From NCBI GenBank assembly GCA_000069925.1, contig AM422018.1, forward strand, positions 620,001 to 684,000: a stretch of 64,000 bases of DNA. Reading direction: 5' to 3'. Source of the DNA: Candidatus Phytoplasma australiense. GTDB lineage: Bacteria; Bacillota_I; Bacilli_A; Acholeplasmatales; Acholeplasmataceae. Below, piece by piece: positions 36,303 to 49,052 of the stretch (position 1 is its first letter; each line of letters opens with the position of its first letter). The notes under the pieces were generated by a model, which saw only the letters and a program-made list of their open reading frames with translations, had not been told where the DNA came from and ran no database searches. Position numbers and translations under genes: made by a program.

Positions 36303-36565
36303 TTTTTTTGAGCAAAAATACCCTTGCAAAATCACAAAACATCAAAAAACGTGATTATTTTGTAAAAAAATTAACACCCCTTCATTTTAGACTAGCGTTT
36401 TCGATTTTTTTTGCCTCTTATATAGTGAAGGGATAAAAATATATCTTTTGAAACGAGCAAAATATTAAAAAACTTATGGACGGTTTTGGATGTAATTAAT
36501 TTGTTTTGTTGCTTTTAAAAAATATAAAATTATCTATTATTTTTGTAGTTTTAAAGAATAATTTT
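36303..36565. other. Spacer with a dnaB-type leader remnant
   Basis: From about 36,490 the plus strand resembles 8,390-8,475, the leader ahead of the dnaB fragment, and continues into a short MSKKHHLPK start at 36,577. No other gene is seen. Confidence 0.5.
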
Positions 36566-36742
36566 TTAAAACAAAAAATGTCTAAAAAACATCATCTCCC
36601 CAAATAAAAGTAAAATAGTTTTGAAAGCAACACCTTTGCGTGAAGCTTTGCGTTTGTAATCAGTTGTATCAGAAAAAGAAAGAAAATTATTATTAATGTT
36701 TTTAAATGAATCGTTAACTATAATATTGTTATTTGATTTCAT
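36566..36742 (-). pseudogene. N-terminal fragment of a UPF0236/ISLre2-like transposase gene
   Basis: 58 codons from an ATG with AGAGGTGG 7 bases upstream: MKSNNNIIVNDSFKNINNNF, then DYKRKASRKGVAFKTILLLF and GEMMFFRH. The pattern charged-RK...T(I)L.LFGE...R resembles the N-terminal part of UPF0236/ISLre2 proteins (R-K-TIKTLFGEV-F-R). The final codons run through the plus-strand MSKK start of the dnaB remnant, so the gene was cut at about 36,600 by joining to that fragment. Family call is tentative. Confidence 0.45.
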
Positions 36743-36844
36743 TTTAAACCACCTCTACAATAAATTTAATTTTATACTTCTTAAAGTGCACTTATATATT
36801 ACCTTTTTTTATTTTTTTTATTAATAATAATTTCTAAAAAATGA

Positions 36845-36870
36845 AAAAAAGCCTTTTTTAAGGCTTTTTT
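36845..36870 (-). terminator. Intrinsic terminator of tuf
   Basis: AAAAAAGCCTT at 36,845-36,855 and AAGGCTTTTTT at 36,860-36,870 with a 4-base loop, lying 9 bases behind the tuf stop. On the minus strand the stem is followed by a T-run. Confidence 0.9.
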
Positions 36871-36878
36871 CAAAAAAA

Positions 36879-38063
36879 TTATTTTAAAATCTTAGAAACT
36901 GATCCAGCGCCAACTGTTTTTCCGCCTTCACGAATAGAAAATTTAGTTCCTTCTTCAATTGCAATAGGGTTGTTTAAAGTAACAACTAATTCAGTGTTGT
37001 CTCCTGGCATAACCATTTTAACATCACCTTGTAATTCAACCACCCCTGTAATATCAGTAGTACGGAAATAAAATTGAGGACGATATTGGGAGAAAAATGC
37101 AGTATGACGGCCGCCTTCTTCTTTGGTCAAAACATAAACTTGAGCAACGAATTTAGAATGAGGTTTAACAGATCCTGGTTTAGCCAAAACTTGTCCACGT
37201 TGAACGTCTTCTCGGTTAATCCCACGTAATAAAGCACCAATGTTATCACCTGCTTGAGCAAAATCTAGGTCTTTTTTAAACATTTCCACTGCTGTTACAA
37301 TTGTTTTTTTAGTTTCTTTCAAACCTACGATTTCAATCTCATCACCAGCTTTTACTTGACCTCTTTCAACTCTACCAGTAACAACTGTTCCTCTACCAGT
37401 AATAGTGAAAACATCTTCAACTGGCATTAAGAAAGGTTTGTCAACTTCACGAGCTGGGTCTTCAATATAAGTATCTAAAGTTTGAATTAATTCATTAACT
37501 TGAGCAACGTAATGAGCGTCACCTTCTAAAGCTTTTAAAGCAGATCCTCTGATAATTGGTGTGTCATCACCCGGAAAATCGTATTTAGATAATAATTCAC
37601 GAACTTCCATTTCCACTAATTCTAAAATTTCTTCATCAGGGCAAAGATCACATTTATTTAAGAAAACAACAATTTTAGGAACTCCAACTTGGCGAGCCAA
37701 TAAAATATGTTCTCTAGTTTGAGGCATTACACTATCTGCACCAGAAACAACTAGAATGGCAGCGTCCATTTGAGCGGCTCCAGTAATCATGTTTTTAACA
37801 TAGTCAGCGTGCCCAGGGCAGTCAACGTGAGCGTAATGTCTTTTAGAAGTTTCATATTCAACGTGAGAAGTTTTGATGGTGATTCCACGTTCTCTTTCTT
37901 CAGGAGCGTTATCAATTTGGTCATAAGCTTTACTTTTAGCCAATCCTTGAGTAGATAAAACTTGAGTTATTGCAGCTGTTAAAGTAGTTTTTCCGTGGTC
38001 TACGTGTCCAATAGTTCCAACATTTAAATGAGGTTTATTTCTTATAAATTTTTCATTAGCCAT
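36879..38063 (-). CDS. tuf: Elongation factor Tu
   Basis: A 394-residue translational GTPase that brings aminoacyl-tRNA to the ribosome. G1 GHVDHGKTT at residues 18-26, G2 RGITIKT, G3 [10 protein letters not shown]4 NKCD and G5 SALKAL are all present, and the C-terminal barrel domains are complete. AGGAGG precedes the ATG. It is the last gene of the large rpmG-to-tuf block. Confidence 0.98.
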   Translation of the reverse strand: MANEKFIRNKPHLNVGTIGHVDHGKTTLTAAITQVLSTQGLAKSKAYDQIDNAPEERERGITIKTSHVEYETSKRHYAHVDCPGHADYVKNMITGAAQMDAAILVVSGADSVMPQTREHILLARQVGVPKIVVFLNKCDLCPDEEILELVEMEVRELLSKYDFPGDDTPIIRGSALKALEGDAHYVAQVNELIQTLDTYIEDPAREVDKPFLMPVEDVFTITGRGTVVTGRVERGQVKAGDEIEIVGLKETKKTIVTAVEMFKKDLDFAQAGDNIGALLRGINREDVQRGQVLAKPGSVKPHSKFVAQVYVLTKEEGGRHTAFFSQYRPQFYFRTTDITGVVELQGDVKMVMPGDNTELVVTLNNPIAIEEGTKFSIREGGKTVGAGSVSKILK

Positions 38064-38181
38064 TTTGCAAAAGGCCTCCTTTTGTTTCGTTTAGGTTTTT
38101 AATATAATTATTACCATTTAAATTTTAACTTATTTTTAAAAATATATCAACTGTTTTATATTAAAAATTTTATTTTTTTAA

Positions 38182-40248
38182 TTAACTACGTTGTTTAATA
38201 ATTTCTTCAGTGATGCTTTTTGGAGTTTTTTCATATTTTGCAAATTGCATTATAAAAGTAGCTCTTCCTTGGGTATTGGAACGCAAAACGGTAGCATAGC
38301 CAAACATCTCAGAAAGAGGTACTAAAGCTTTAATAGCGATAGCATTAGCGCGTGTTTCTTGGTTTTCTAAGCGACCTCTTCTTGAAGTTAAATCTCCAAT
38401 AACATTACCAACATAATCATTAGGGGTAACAACTTCCACATTCATAATTGGTTCTAAAATAACTGGGTTCCCTTTAGTTTTAGTTTCTTTTAAGGACATT
38501 GATGCAGCAATTTTAAAAGCCATTTCTGAAGAATCGACATCATGATAAGATCCATCAAATAAGGTAGCTTTGATATCAACGATTGGATAACCCGCCAAAA
38601 TACCACCAGCAAGCGCTTCTTGAATTCCTTTTTGAACTGCAGGAACATATTCACGAGGAACAACGCCCCCAACAATTTTATTAACGAATTCAAATCCTTT
38701 TCCTGGGTTTGGCTCAAAACGCATCCAAACATGACCGTATTGACCACGACCACCAGATTGACGAATGAATTTTCCTTCAGTTTCAGTTTCTTGGGTGATG
38801 GTTTCGCGATAAGCTACTTGAGGAGCGGTGGTGTTTGCTTGAATTTTAAACTCTCTTTTGAGGCGTTCCATAATAATATCTAAGTGAAGCTCACCCATTC
38901 CTGCAATAATTGTTTGTCCTGTTTCGTGATTAGAAAAAACCCTGAATGTAGGATCTTCTTCAGCTAACTTAGATAAGGCTATTCCCATTTTATCTTGGTC
39001 TGCTTTAGTTTTTGGTTCTACTGCAATTTCTATAACTGGTTCTGGGAAATTCATGGATTCTAAAACAATCGTTTGCCCTTCGGCTGCTAATGTATCTCCG
39101 GTTGTCGTCCCTTTGAGGCCAACAACTGCTAAAATATCACCAGCATAAGCCTCTTTTACTTCTTCGCGAGAGTTAGCATGCATTTGAAGCAGACGACCAA
39201 AACGTTCTTTTGTTCCTTTGGTAGTATTAAAAACATAAGAACCTGAATTAACTTTTCCTGCATAAATACGGAAAAAAGTTAATTTTCCAACATAAGGGTC
39301 AGTCATCACTTTAAAAGCTAAAGCAGTAAACGGTTCTTCGTCTGAATTTAGACGAGTAATTTCTTTGTTTTTTTCATCGATGCCAACAATTGGTGCTACA
39401 TCGCAAGGTGCTGGCAAATAATCAACAATAGCATCAAGCATTTTAACAACGCCTTTATTTTTGAAAGATGAACCACATAAAACCGGGAAAAAAGAAGCTT
39501 GTAAAGTAGCTTTACGAATAGCCTTTTTTAAAACCTCAGCTGAAATGGGTTTTTCTTCCAAATAAAGAAGCATTAATTCTTCATCCAAATTAGATAAAGA
39601 CTCGATTAATTCATTTCTTTTGAGTTCTGCAACATCTTGCAAAGAAGAAGGAATTGGAATTGGTTTTCCTTTTTCTTCAGGTGAGCCATCATATTCAAAA
39701 GCAGTTAAAGTAACTAAATCAATAATGCCAGTAAAATCGTTTTCAGCTCCAATAGGCCATTGAATAGGGTTTGCATGAACTCCTAATCTTTGATTAAGAG
39801 TTTCTACAGCATATTCAAAATTGGCACCGATTTTATCCATTTTATTAACAAAAATAATTCTTGGAGCTTTATATTCGGTCGCTTGACGCCAAACAGTCTC
39901 GGTTTGAGGTTCTACCCCCGCTTGAGCGTCAATAACAGTCACTGCACCATCTAAAACTCTTAAAGAACGTGAAACTTCAACTGTAAAATCAACGTGTCCA
40001 GGGGTATCAATGATATTTACACGATGGTCTTTCCAAAAAGCTGTTGTTGCCGCTGAAGTAATAGTAATTCCTCTTTCTTGCTCTTGCTCCATCCAATCCA
40101 TTTGAGAAGCACCATCATGGGTTTCTCCAATTTTATGAATTTTACCAGTATGAAATAAAATTCTTTCGGTAGTGGTAGTTTTTCCTGCGTCAATATGAGC
40201 AATAATACCAATATTACGAGTTTTTTCTAAGGTAAATTGACGTGCCAT
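38182..40248 (-). CDS. fusA: Elongation factor G
   Basis: A 688-residue translocation GTPase. [19 protein letters not shown] is at residues about 13-31, followed by [21 protein letters not shown] and the domain IV segment [17 protein letters not shown]. Length and motifs are those of the main EF-G. AGGAGAGTAAAAG precedes the ATG. It is 28 bases downstream of rpsG, in the normal rpsL-rpsG-fusA-tuf order. Confidence 0.98.
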
Positions 40249-40276
40249 CTTTTACTCTCCTATAAAATGTCAAATA

Positions 40277-40747
40277 TCACCAACGATAATGAGCAAAAGC
40301 TTTGTTAGCTTCAGCCATGCGATGTGTTTCTTCTCTTTTTTTAACCGATACTCCATGTCCTAAAGAAGCATCTACTATTTCTTTAGCAAGTTTGTCTTTC
40401 ATCGTTTTTTCATTGCATTGCTTAGTAAATTTAACAAGCCATTTTAAACCTAAAGATTGACGTCTTTCAGGACGAATTTCTGAAGGTACTTGATAATTTT
40501 GACCCCCTACACGGCGTGTACGTACCTCTAATACCGGCATAATGTTATTAAGAGCATCACGGAAAACCTCTAAAGGTTCTCTTTTAGTCATCAATTGTAC
40601 TTTTTTTAAAGCTTGATAAAAAATGGTTTGTGCTTTTCCTTTTTTTCCATCTTGCATAATAACGTTAATCACTTTTGTTACTAATTTAGAGTTATAAATC
40701 GGATCAGGATTAACATCGCGTTTTTTAATGTGTCCTTTGCGAGACAA
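40277..40747 (-). CDS. rpsG: 30S ribosomal protein S7
   Basis: A 156-residue protein that nucleates the 30S head. [20 protein letters not shown] at the start and [19 protein letters not shown] near residues 76-94 are characteristic S7 segments, and the normal ending KAFAHYRW is present. A plausible weak ribosome-binding site precedes the ATG. It lies between rpsL and fusA. Confidence 0.97.
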   Translation of the reverse strand: MSRKGHIKKRDVNPDPIYNSKLVTKVINVIMQDGKKGKAQTIFYQALKKVQLMTKREPLEVFRDALNNIMPVLEVRTRRVGGQNYQVPSEIRPERRQSLGLKWLVKFTKQCNEKTMKDKLAKEIVDASLGHGVSVKKREETHRMAEANKAFAHYRW

Positions 40748-40814
40748 AATAATACACCCACTTTCTTTTTTTTATTTGGTTGTTGTTTTTATTATTTATT
40801 ATATTTATAATTAA

Positions 40815-41234
40815 TTATTTTTGCGCTTTGGGTCTTTTAGCTCCGTATCTGGAACGACCTTGTTTACGGTTTGCAACCCCTGTAGCGTCTAAAGTTCCAC
40901 GAATAATGTGGTAACGAACTCCCGGAAGGTCTTTAACTCTTCCGCCACAGATCAAAACTGAGCTATGTTCTTGCAAGGAGTGTCCTACTCCAGGAATGTA
41001 GGCAGTTACTTCAGAACCGTTACTTAAACGAACTCTTGCAAACTTACGCAAAGCAGAGTTAGGTTTTTTAGGAGTCATCGTAGTTACTCGAAGACAAACT
41101 CCCATTTTTTGAGGAGAAGCGTAATGTTGAGCTTTTTTTTTCAAAATATTAAAACCGTAACTTAAAGCTGGAGCTTTAGTTTTAGTAGTTTTGCTAGTTC
41201 TTCTTTTTTTAATTAATTGAGAGACTGTAGGCAT
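40815..41234 (-). CDS. rpsL: 30S ribosomal protein S12
   Basis: A 139-residue protein of the decoding site. [20 protein letters not shown] and [16 protein letters not shown] are the conserved loops; Lys in PKKPNS is the wild-type form. AGAAAGGAA precedes the ATG. It begins the str part of the block, 27 bases behind rpoC. Confidence 0.97.
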   Translation of the reverse strand: MPTVSQLIKKRRTSKTTKTKAPALSYGFNILKKKAQHYASPQKMGVCLRVTTMTPKKPNSALRKFARVRLSNGSEVTAYIPGVGHSLQEHSSVLICGGRVKDLPGVRYHIIRGTLDATGVANRKQGRSRYGAKRPKAQK

Positions 41235-41261
41235 ATTTTTATTTCCTTTCTGGATTTTTAT

Positions 41262-44200
41262 TTAATTTTTATTTTCATTTTGAGGAGTTGAATTTGTACG
41301 ATATTCAAATTCTTTAGTTTCTAAAACGCCTGTACCAGATGGAGTTAAACCGCCGATAATTACGTTTTCTTTTAATCCGTATAAATAATCAGATTTCCCT
41401 TGGATTGCAGCATCAATTAAAATTTTTGTAGTTTCTTGGAAAGATGCAGCAGAAAGTAAAGAATCACTTCTCAAAGAAGCACGAGTGATTCCTAAAATAA
41501 CTAATCTACCAACCGCTAAACGTTTATTTTCTTTTAACATTTCTAAGTTAGCTTTTTTAAAGTTATTAATAGAAATTTCTGTACCTGGTAAAAGTTTTGT
41601 GTCACCTTCATCAATGATAAAAACTTGTTTAAACATTTGATGAATAATGATTTCAATATGTTTATCACTAATAAAAACGTTTTGGTCGCGATAAACTTTT
41701 TGCACTTCTGCTAAAATATATTTTTGTGTTTCAATCGTTCCTGCGACTCTTAAAAGTTCTTTTAAATCGATTGATCCTGAAGTTAATTTTTGTCCTGGAT
41801 AAACATCATCATTTTTGCTCACTAAAATGTCAACATTAGGATCTAAAACATAAAGATTTTCTTTTTCTCCGGTTTCGTTAGTTGTAGTAATAATAATTTC
41901 TGGATGTGGTGAATTGATTTTGTTGATTTTTTTAACTTTTCCTTTAAATTCACTAATTAAAGCTTTTCCTTTGGGCTTTCTTGCTTCAAATAATTCTTCA
42001 ATCCTTGGAAGTCCTTGAGTAATGTCTAATGCTGAGGCAACACCACCCGTATGGAAAGTTCTCATAGTTAATTGAGTTCCTGGTTCTCCGATTGACTGAG
42101 CGGCAATAACTCCAACGGCTTCACCGACTTCAACTGGTTTATTAGTGGCTAAATTAAAACCATAATCTTTAGCACAAATACCGTATTCACAACTACAATT
42201 CAAAACACTACGGATAGGAACTTTTTTAATTTTTGCATCAATGATTTCTTGTGCGATTGTCTCGTTAATTAATTCATTAGAAGATACAATAACATCACCT
42301 GTTTTAGGATGCAAAACATCACGACTAGCACAACGACCCAAAATACGGTTTTTTAAAGAAATAATTTCTTTGCCGTCGATCATCATAGCTTCAACAAAAA
42401 AACTATGATCACTTCCGCAATCTTCTTTAATAACCACAACATCTTGAGTAACATCAACTAAACGACGTGTTAAATAACCTGATTCAGCAGTTTTTAAAGC
42501 AGTGTCGGTTGAACCTTTGCGGGCTCCGTGAGTAGAAATGAAAAATTCAGAAACTTTCAAACCTTCTCTAAAAGAGGCTTTCACGGGAACTTCAATAATT
42601 TCCCCTTTAGGGTTATTCATCAATCCCCTCATCCCTGCTAATTGAGTAAAGTTAGAAACACTACCACGAGCACCACTTTCGCTCATCATAAAAATATGGT
42701 TGTCATTTGGGAATTCTTTCATTAATCCTTCTTGAATTTGGTCGCGGATTGTTTTCCATTCGTTAATAACTAAACGGCGACGTTCTGCATCTGTTAAAAA
42801 TCCTTGTTTATACCAATTTTCAATTTGATTATTGCGTTTTTCAACTTTAGATAATAATTTGTCTTTTTCAGAATAAATATTAATATCAGCAAAAGAAACA
42901 GTAATTCCTGCAATAGTAGAATATTTAAAACCTAAATCTTTAATTTTATCTAACATTTTCGAAGTTTCTGTAATTTTCATTTGTTTAAAAAAACAAGCAA
43001 TAATCATCGATAAGAACTTTTTATTAAAAGGTTTTGGGAGGGGTAATTTTTTCAAAAATGATTTAGGGTTTTCTCCTGGATTTAAAAAATATCTGTCAGG
43101 AGTTTTAACGTATAAATTAGTTTCAGTTGGTTCATTAATGTAAGGAAAATTAGGAGGTAAAATGTTATTAAAAATTAATTTACCTAAAGTAGTCATTAAA
43201 TATTTTTCTTTTTGTTCCTCAGTAAAAGATAAGTTAATTGATCGCGGTTTGATAAAAATACGCGTATGAAGTCCTATTTCTTTGCTTTGATAAGCGATTT
43301 TTACTTCGTTGATATCAGCAAAAAAAGCTCCCTCATTGCGATGTTTTTGTTGGTGATTAGCTGCATCTTCTTGAGAAACTTTGAGGTCTTTAGCGAAAAG
43401 ATCTTTTTTAGTTTCAATAGTTAAATAATAGTTTCCTAAAACCATATCTTGCGAAGGGGTAACAACGGGACTACCATTTTTAGGGTCTAAAATATTATTA
43501 GAAGCAAGCATTAACAAACGAGCTTCGGCTTGAGCTTCCAAAGAAAGAGGTATATAAACGGCCATTTGGTCACCATCGAAATCAGCATTAAAGGCAGGGG
43601 TTACTAAAGGATGCAAACGAATAGCTTTGCCGTCGATTAATTTAGGATCAAAAGCTTGAATCCCTAAACGGTGCAAAGTAGGGGCGCGATTAAGAAGAAC
43701 AGGATGTTCTTTGACTACTTCTTCTAAAACGTTCCAAACTTCTTCATTCATTTTTTCATAAATAGAATTGGCATTTTTTTTGTCAATTCCCTTAGTTTCT
43801 TGCAATTTTTTCAAAATAAAAGGTTTGAATAAGATAATTGCCATTTCTCGAGGAATACCACATTGATGCATTTTAAGGTCAGGACCTACAATAATTACTG
43901 AACGGCCAGAATAATCAACCCTTTTTCCTAAAAGATTTTGACGAAAGCGTCCTTGTTTTCCACGCAACATTTCCGATAAAGATTTAAGCGGGCGGTTTTT
44001 TTCTATATTATTAACATTTTTCTTAACGTTTCTATCACCATCAAACAAACAATCAACTGCTTCTTGCAACATTCTTTTTTCATTTTGGATAATTAAACTT
44101 GGAGCTTTTTGAAGCATTTGTTTTTTTAAACGATTGTTGCGATTTAAAATACGACGATATAAATCATTAATTTCAGTAGTGGCGAAACGACCACCATCTA

Positions 44201-45326
44201 AAGGGACCATGGGTCTTAATCCTGGTGGCAAAACAGGAATAACGTCCATTACCATCCACTCAGGATTATTATCAGATTGATACAAAGATTCCATAATTTC
44301 TAATCTTTTAATCAAAGCACCTCGTTTTTGTTTAGAAACTTCTGATAAGTTTTTTCTAAGGATTTTAATTGTTTTTTCTAAATCAAGGTTTTCCAATAAT
44401 TTTCTAATTGCTTCAGCACCAGTTAAAGCAACAAAACCATTAGGGCCAAAAATATCTAAATTTTGACTATATTGACTTTTGGAAATAATTTCTTTTTCTT
44501 TAAAATCTGTTTTACCAGGGTCAATTACAACATAAGAAATATAATAAATTATTTCTTCTAAAGCTTTAGCTTTAATGTTTAAAATAACGGCCAAACGACT
44601 AGGAGAAGAATTAAAATACCAAGTATGTACAACTGGCGCTTGTAATTCGATGTGTCCCATTCTTTCTCTTCTGACTTTAGTTTCAGTAAATTCCACATGG
44701 CATTTATTACAAAATTGGCTTTTGGTGCTAATTTGTTTTTTGGAACAAGCACATCTATAATCAACTACTGGACCAAAGATTTTCTGACAAAATAAGCCGC
44801 CAGGTTCAGGTTTATAAGTACGATAATTAATTGTTTCGTAACTTGTAACCTCCCCATAAGACCATTGACGAATTTCTTCAGGAGATGCTAAACGAATTTT
44901 GAAATAATCATAATCTCTACTACCGTATTTTTTATTAGATACAATTAAGCCTTCTGGAGGTAGATGTTGGTACAATTCAAAAAGTTCGTTTAATGCGCGC
45001 CAAGAAGCGAGATCAGTTTGAAAAGTTTTGGTTAAAACTGGTAATTCTGCTTTTAAAAGTTGTTCGAAATCATAAATACCTAAAAGAGTCAATTTTTCAA
45101 TAATATCGTTGTTAAGGTTTAATTTTTTTAAATCACGTGGTAAGGCGAATTGTTTTAAAATAGGCAAAACTTCCAAAAAAGTTTCTTGCAATAAAGACCT
45201 TAGTTCTTCTAAAGAAAAAGTATTAAAATCTTCTAAATTATTGATTCCTGAAAGTTTTAATTTTTCCAAAGTTTGAAAAGAAAAATTTAGAGTCTCTATT
45301 GATCTAAATAATTTATTATCATTCAT
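41262..45326 (-). CDS. rpoC: DNA-directed RNA polymerase beta' subunit
   Basis: A 1,354-residue catalytic subunit. The N-terminal zinc finger ([20 protein letters not shown], residues about 191-210), the catalytic loop [16 protein letters not shown] and the second zinc site (CGSDHS, later CSCEYGIC) are visible; trigger-loop and C-terminal segments such as [15 protein letters not shown] are present. The start precedes a beta'-type zipper region. It begins 3 bases after rpoB. Confidence 0.98.
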   Translation of the reverse strand: MNDNKLFRSIETLNFSFQTLEKLKLSGINNLEDFNTFSLEELRSLLQETFLEVLPILKQFALPRDLKKLNLNNDIIEKLTLLGIYDFEQLLKAELPVLTKTFQTDLASWRALNELFELYQHLPPEGLIVSNKKYGSRDYDYFKIRLASPEEIRQWSYGEVTSYETINYRTYKPEPGGLFCQKIFGPVVDYRCACSKKQISTKSQFCNKCHVEFTETKVRRERMGHIELQAPVVHTWYFNSSPSRLAVILNIKAKALEEIIYYISYVVIDPGKTDFKEKEIISKSQYSQNLDIFGPNGFVALTGAEAIRKLLENLDLEKTIKILRKNLSEVSKQKRGALIKRLEIMESLYQSDNNPEWMVMDVIPVLPPGLRPMVPLDGGRFATTEINDLYRRILNRNNRLKKQMLQKAPSLIIQNEKRMLQEAVDCLFDGDRNVKKNVNNIEKNRPLKSLSEMLRGKQGRFRQNLLGKRVDYSGRSVIIVGPDLKMHQCGIPREMAIILFKPFILKKLQETKGIDKKNANSIYEKMNEEVWNVLEEVVKEHPVLLNRAPTLHRLGIQAFDPKLIDGKAIRLHPLVTPAFNADFDGDQMAVYIPLSLEAQAEARLLMLASNNILDPKNGSPVVTPSQDMVLGNYYLTIETKKDLFAKDLKVSQEDAANHQQKHRNEGAFFADINEVKIAYQSKEIGLHTRIFIKPRSINLSFTEEQKEKYLMTTLGKLIFNNILPPNFPYINEPTETNLYVKTPDRYFLNPGENPKSFLKKLPLPKPFNKKFLSMIIACFFKQMKITETSKMLDKIKDLGFKYSTIAGITVSFADINIYSEKDKLLSKVEKRNNQIENWYKQGFLTDAERRRLVINEWKTIRDQIQEGLMKEFPNDNHIFMMSESGARGSVSNFTQLAGMRGLMNNPKGEIIEVPVKASFREGLKVSEFFISTHGARKGSTDTALKTAESGYLTRRLVDVTQDVVVIKEDCGSDHSFFVEAMMIDGKEIISLKNRILGRCASRDVLHPKTGDVIVSSNELINETIAQEIIDAKIKKVPIRSVLNCSCEYGICAKDYGFNLATNKPVEVGEAVGVIAAQSIGEPGTQLTMRTFHTGGVASALDITQGLPRIEELFEARKPKGKALISEFKGKVKKINKINSPHPEIIITTTNETGEKENLYVLDPNVDILVSKNDDVYPGQKLTSGSIDLKELLRVAGTIETQKYILAEVQKVYRDQNVFISDKHIEIIIHQMFKQVFIIDEGDTKLLPGTEISINNFKKANLEMLKENKRLAVGRLVILGITRASLRSDSLLSAASFQETTKILIDAAIQGKSDYLYGLKENVIIGGLTPSGTGVLETKEFEYRTNSTPQNENKN

Positions 45327-45329
45327 CTT

Positions 45330-48300
45330 TTAATTATAACCTTCCTTTTTGTAATCAATTAAAGATTTATTAACTTCATTTTCCTTAGTATCTGTTTTAA
45401 TAAGTTCTACATATAAACCTAAAGCTTGTAATTCTTTAATTAAAACTCGAAAACTTTCTGGGATATTGGGTTTTGGCAATTGTTTTCCTTGAACAATAGC
45501 GCTGTATGTTTGGTTTCTACCAATAATATCATCACTTTTAATTGTTAAAAATTCTTGCAAAGTATATGCGGCTCCATGAGCATGCACGGCCCAGTTTTCC
45601 ATTTCACCGTATCTTTGACCGCCTTCTCGGATTTTTCCTCTCATCGGCTGTTGAGTTACCAAAGTATAAGGACCAACATTACGAGCATGTAATTTATCAT
45701 CTACCATATGCGATAATTTGATCATATACATTACTCCAACAGAAATACGATTTTCATAAGGTTCACCAGTTCTTCCGTCATACAAAACTTTTTTGCCATC
45801 AAGTTCTAAATTAGCTTCTTGAGAAATTTCTTTTAAATCTTGATCATTAACGCCGTCAAAAACAGGAGTAGCCACTTTGATGTTGAGATTTTTAGCAGAC
45901 ATTCCCAAATGAATTTCTAAAATTTGACCAATATTCATCCTACTAGGAACACCTAAAGGGTTTAACATAACATCAATGGTGGTTCCGTCTTCCATAAAAG
46001 GTAGATCTTCTTTAGGCAAAATACGGGAAATAACACCTTTGTTTCCGTGACGTCCAGCCATTTTATCGCCTTCGCTAATTTTTCTTTTTTTAGCAATAAA
46101 AACGCGAATGTTTTCGTTAACACCGGGAGGCAAAATATCACCGTTTTTTCTAGAAAAATATTGAACGCTTTGAACAATTCCGCCTTCTCCATAAGGAACT
46201 CTTAAAGAAGAATCTTTATATTCACGAGCTTTTTCGCCGATAACTATTTGAATCAACTTCTCTTGAGGGGTGGGATCTACATTACCTTGAGGAGTAATTT
46301 TTCCAACCAAAATATCTCCTTCTTTAACTTCTGATCCAGGAATAATGATTCCTCTTTCATCAAGATTTTTAATGGCATCAGCACCAACGTTAGGAACTTC
46401 TCGAGTAATTTCTTCTTTACCGCTGCCTTTTTTTAATTCTCTGGTTTGAACTGAATATTTATTAATATGAACAGAAGTATAAACATCGTTTTTTACTAAT
46501 TCTTCAGAAATAATAATAGCGTCTTCATAATTATAACCTTCCCAAGTCATAAAAGCAACTAAAATATTTCTTCCAAGTGCTAATTCTCCTTGATTAGTAG
46601 AAGGTCCGTCAACTAAAATATCGCCTTTTTGGATGTTGTCGCCTAAAGATACGATGGGTTTTTGCAAAATTAAAGTGTCTTGGTTCGATTTTTCAAAAGT
46701 AGTTAGTTGGTATTCTTTTTTGTTTCCTTCTTGATCACTTGTCACAATTTTTTTAGCATCAACATAAGTAACAATTCCTGGTTGGGATGCTATAATCAAA
46801 GAACCTGAATCTTTAGCGGCACGATATTCAATTCCTGTACCAACAATAGGAGATTCGGTAACCAACAAAGGAACTGCTTGACGTTGCATATTGGAACCCA
46901 TTAAAGCTCTTGAAGAATCATTGTGTTCTAAAAAGGGGATTGATGCAGTAGCAATAGAGACAATTTGTTTAGGAGAAATATCGGCATAAGTAACTTGTTC
47001 TTTGGGGTAAATCCCTATCTCTCCGTTTTTTCTAGCAATTACCTTATCTTTTTGAAAAGTAGCATCAGAATTTAATTCGTATCCTGATGAAGCAATAATT
47101 TCTTCTTTTTCTTGATCGGCAGTTAAATATTCTATCTGATTAGAAACATAAGAGGCACCGTTTTGAACAAACACTTTAAAAAAAGGAGTTTGGATAAAGC
47201 CATAATCATCAACCTTAGCATAAATAGCAAGCGAAGCTATAAGACCAATCGAAGGACCTTCTGGAGTTTCAATCGGACACAATCTACCATAATGAGAATT
47301 GTGAACGTCTCTTACTTCAACCCCTGCACGATCACGATTAATTCCACCAACACCCAAAGCAGAAACTCGTCTTTTTTGGGTTAATTCAGCTAAAGGATTG
47401 ATTTGATCCATAAATTGAGATAAACGAGAATTGGCAAAAAAAGTTTTAATGACACCATTTAAAAAACCGAAATTCACTAATTCGCCTGGACCAACTTCGC
47501 TAAATTTACTTACAGAAATCATATCTTTAATGTGTTTTTCAGCTCTTGTTAAACCAATGCGAAACTGGTTTTTTAATAATTCACCAATTAATCTTAAGCG
47601 GCGGTTTCCTAGATGATCGATATCATCAACATTTCCGATGCCTTCATAAAGGTTTAAATAATAACTAATACTTGCAATAATATCAGATAAAGTAATGTGT
47701 TTTTTTGTTTCTTTTTGATTATTTCCAACAATTTGAACTTTATGTTGTAAATTATCGTGTTCATCTTTGGAAAGATAAACTTCTAAAATTTCATTAAAAA
47801 CACCGGTGCGTTCTAAGTCTTTTTGATAAACATCTTTGGAACGTAAGAAAAATTCAATCACTTTTCCATCAAGCAATTGAATGCTTTTTCTTAATCGTTT
47901 AATAACTTCATCAGTCACTAAAGTATCTTTGGGGAAAATAATTTCACCAGTACGAAAATTTAAAATATTAGTTTTAATATATAATTCTCTACTTTGAGGG
48001 TCTTTTTTGTAAGTAAGGATTTCTTCATCTGTTTCGTTTTCTAAATTATGTTGAGCGTCAAATAATTCTTGCAATAAAAAATGACGGTTTTTTCTTAATA
48101 TTTCTATTTTATCTTTAGTTAAAAACGTATGCTTGGGCAAAATTATTTCTTTTGTTTCAAGATTAACGAAATCATGAACTAAATAAGTTTTTTCTGCTCG
48201 CGCAAGAACATCAAGTTTTTTATTAAATTTATATCTTCCAACTGTTGTAAGATCATATTTTTTTTGATCAAAGAGTCTTTTTCTGATAAAATCTCTTGCT

Positions 48301-49052
48301 GTATCAACTGGAACTTTTTCCCCTTGACGAATTTTGGAATACAATTCTATCAAAGCGTTTCCTGTATCCATATCTTCTTCTTTGACGAAAGAAGAATTAA
48401 GAAGAGGACTTTTTCCAAAAACTTTTTCAATAATTTCTCTATTATTAAATCCTAAAGCATAAATAAAATTGGATAAAGGGATTTTTTTAGAACGATCTAG
48501 TTTAACGTATAAAATCTCTTTGGATCCTTCTTCATATTCAATCCAAGCTCCTCTGGCAGGAATAACTTGGCCTGAATATAAATTTTTATTAAGTTTAACA
48601 TCAAAAGTACTTGAATAATAAACGCTAGAAGACCGAACAATTTGAGAAACAGCCACTCTTTCTTTACCATTAATAATAAAAGTTCCTGTATCAGTTATTA
48701 AAGGTAGCTCTGTCAACAAAACACTACTTTTCTTAGTTTCTCCAGTTAAAGTGTTTTCCAAAGTAGCTTTAACAAATAATTGAATAACATAACTCGCATC
48801 TTTGGTTTTAGATTCCTCGACACTATATTTAGGCCCCGTAGAATAACACTCGCCAAAATAAATTTTTAAATCGCCGTTATAACTTTCGATAGGACAAAAA
48901 TCCTGCAACAACTCTTCAATGCCATCTTTTAAAAACCAATTAAAAGATTTATTTTGAATTTCAATTAAATTAGGCAAGTCCACATCATAAATTATTTTGG
49001 AATAATTACGACGTTCTACTTTTTTACCATATTTAACATTTCTGTAAGCCAT
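45330..49052 (-). CDS. rpoB: DNA-directed RNA polymerase beta subunit
   Basis: A 1,240-residue subunit. The rifampicin region (SRLSQFMDQINPLAELTQKR, then GVGGINRDRAGVEVRDVHNS and HYGRLCPIETPEGPSIGLI) and the C-terminal GGQRYGEMENWAVHAHGAAY are typical. In that region the usual SALGPGGLTRERAG is SALGVGGINRDRAG, and the cluster I position normally Ser is Ala (HNSHYGR after EVRDV is intact). AGGAG precedes the ATG. It follows the rplL attenuator. Confidence 0.98.
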   Translation of the reverse strand: MAYRNVKYGKKVERRNYSKIIYDVDLPNLIEIQNKSFNWFLKDGIEELLQDFCPIESYNGDLKIYFGECYSTGPKYSVEESKTKDASYVIQLFVKATLENTLTGETKKSSVLLTELPLITDTGTFIINGKERVAVSQIVRSSSVYYSSTFDVKLNKNLYSGQVIPARGAWIEYEEGSKEILYVKLDRSKKIPLSNFIYALGFNNREIIEKVFGKSPLLNSSFVKEEDMDTGNALIELYSKIRQGEKVPVDTARDFIRKRLFDQKKYDLTTVGRYKFNKKLDVLARAEKTYLVHDFVNLETKEIILPKHTFLTKDKIEILRKNRHFLLQELFDAQHNLENETDEEILTYKKDPQSRELYIKTNILNFRTGEIIFPKDTLVTDEVIKRLRKSIQLLDGKVIEFFLRSKDVYQKDLERTGVFNEILEVYLSKDEHDNLQHKVQIVGNNQKETKKHITLSDIIASISYYLNLYEGIGNVDDIDHLGNRRLRLIGELLKNQFRIGLTRAEKHIKDMISVSKFSEVGPGELVNFGFLNGVIKTFFANSRLSQFMDQINPLAELTQKRRVSALGVGGINRDRAGVEVRDVHNSHYGRLCPIETPEGPSIGLIASLAIYAKVDDYGFIQTPFFKVFVQNGASYVSNQIEYLTADQEKEEIIASSGYELNSDATFQKDKVIARKNGEIGIYPKEQVTYADISPKQIVSIATASIPFLEHNDSSRALMGSNMQRQAVPLLVTESPIVGTGIEYRAAKDSGSLIIASQPGIVTYVDAKKIVTSDQEGNKKEYQLTTFEKSNQDTLILQKPIVSLGDNIQKGDILVDGPSTNQGELALGRNILVAFMTWEGYNYEDAIIISEELVKNDVYTSVHINKYSVQTRELKKGSGKEEITREVPNVGADAIKNLDERGIIIPGSEVKEGDILVGKITPQGNVDPTPQEKLIQIVIGEKAREYKDSSLRVPYGEGGIVQSVQYFSRKNGDILPPGVNENIRVFIAKKRKISEGDKMAGRHGNKGVISRILPKEDLPFMEDGTTIDVMLNPLGVPSRMNIGQILEIHLGMSAKNLNIKVATPVFDGVNDQDLKEISQEANLELDGKKVLYDGRTGEPYENRISVGVMYMIKLSHMVDDKLHARNVGPYTLVTQQPMRGKIREGGQRYGEMENWAVHAHGAAYTLQEFLTIKSDDIIGRNQTYSAIVQGKQLPKPNIPESFRVLIKELQALGLYVELIKTDTKENEVNKSLIDYKKEGYN

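Noticed and set aside
26041-36800. CRISPR array or prophage
   Set aside because: No regularly spaced identical repeats and no phage structural genes; the repeats are few and irregular.
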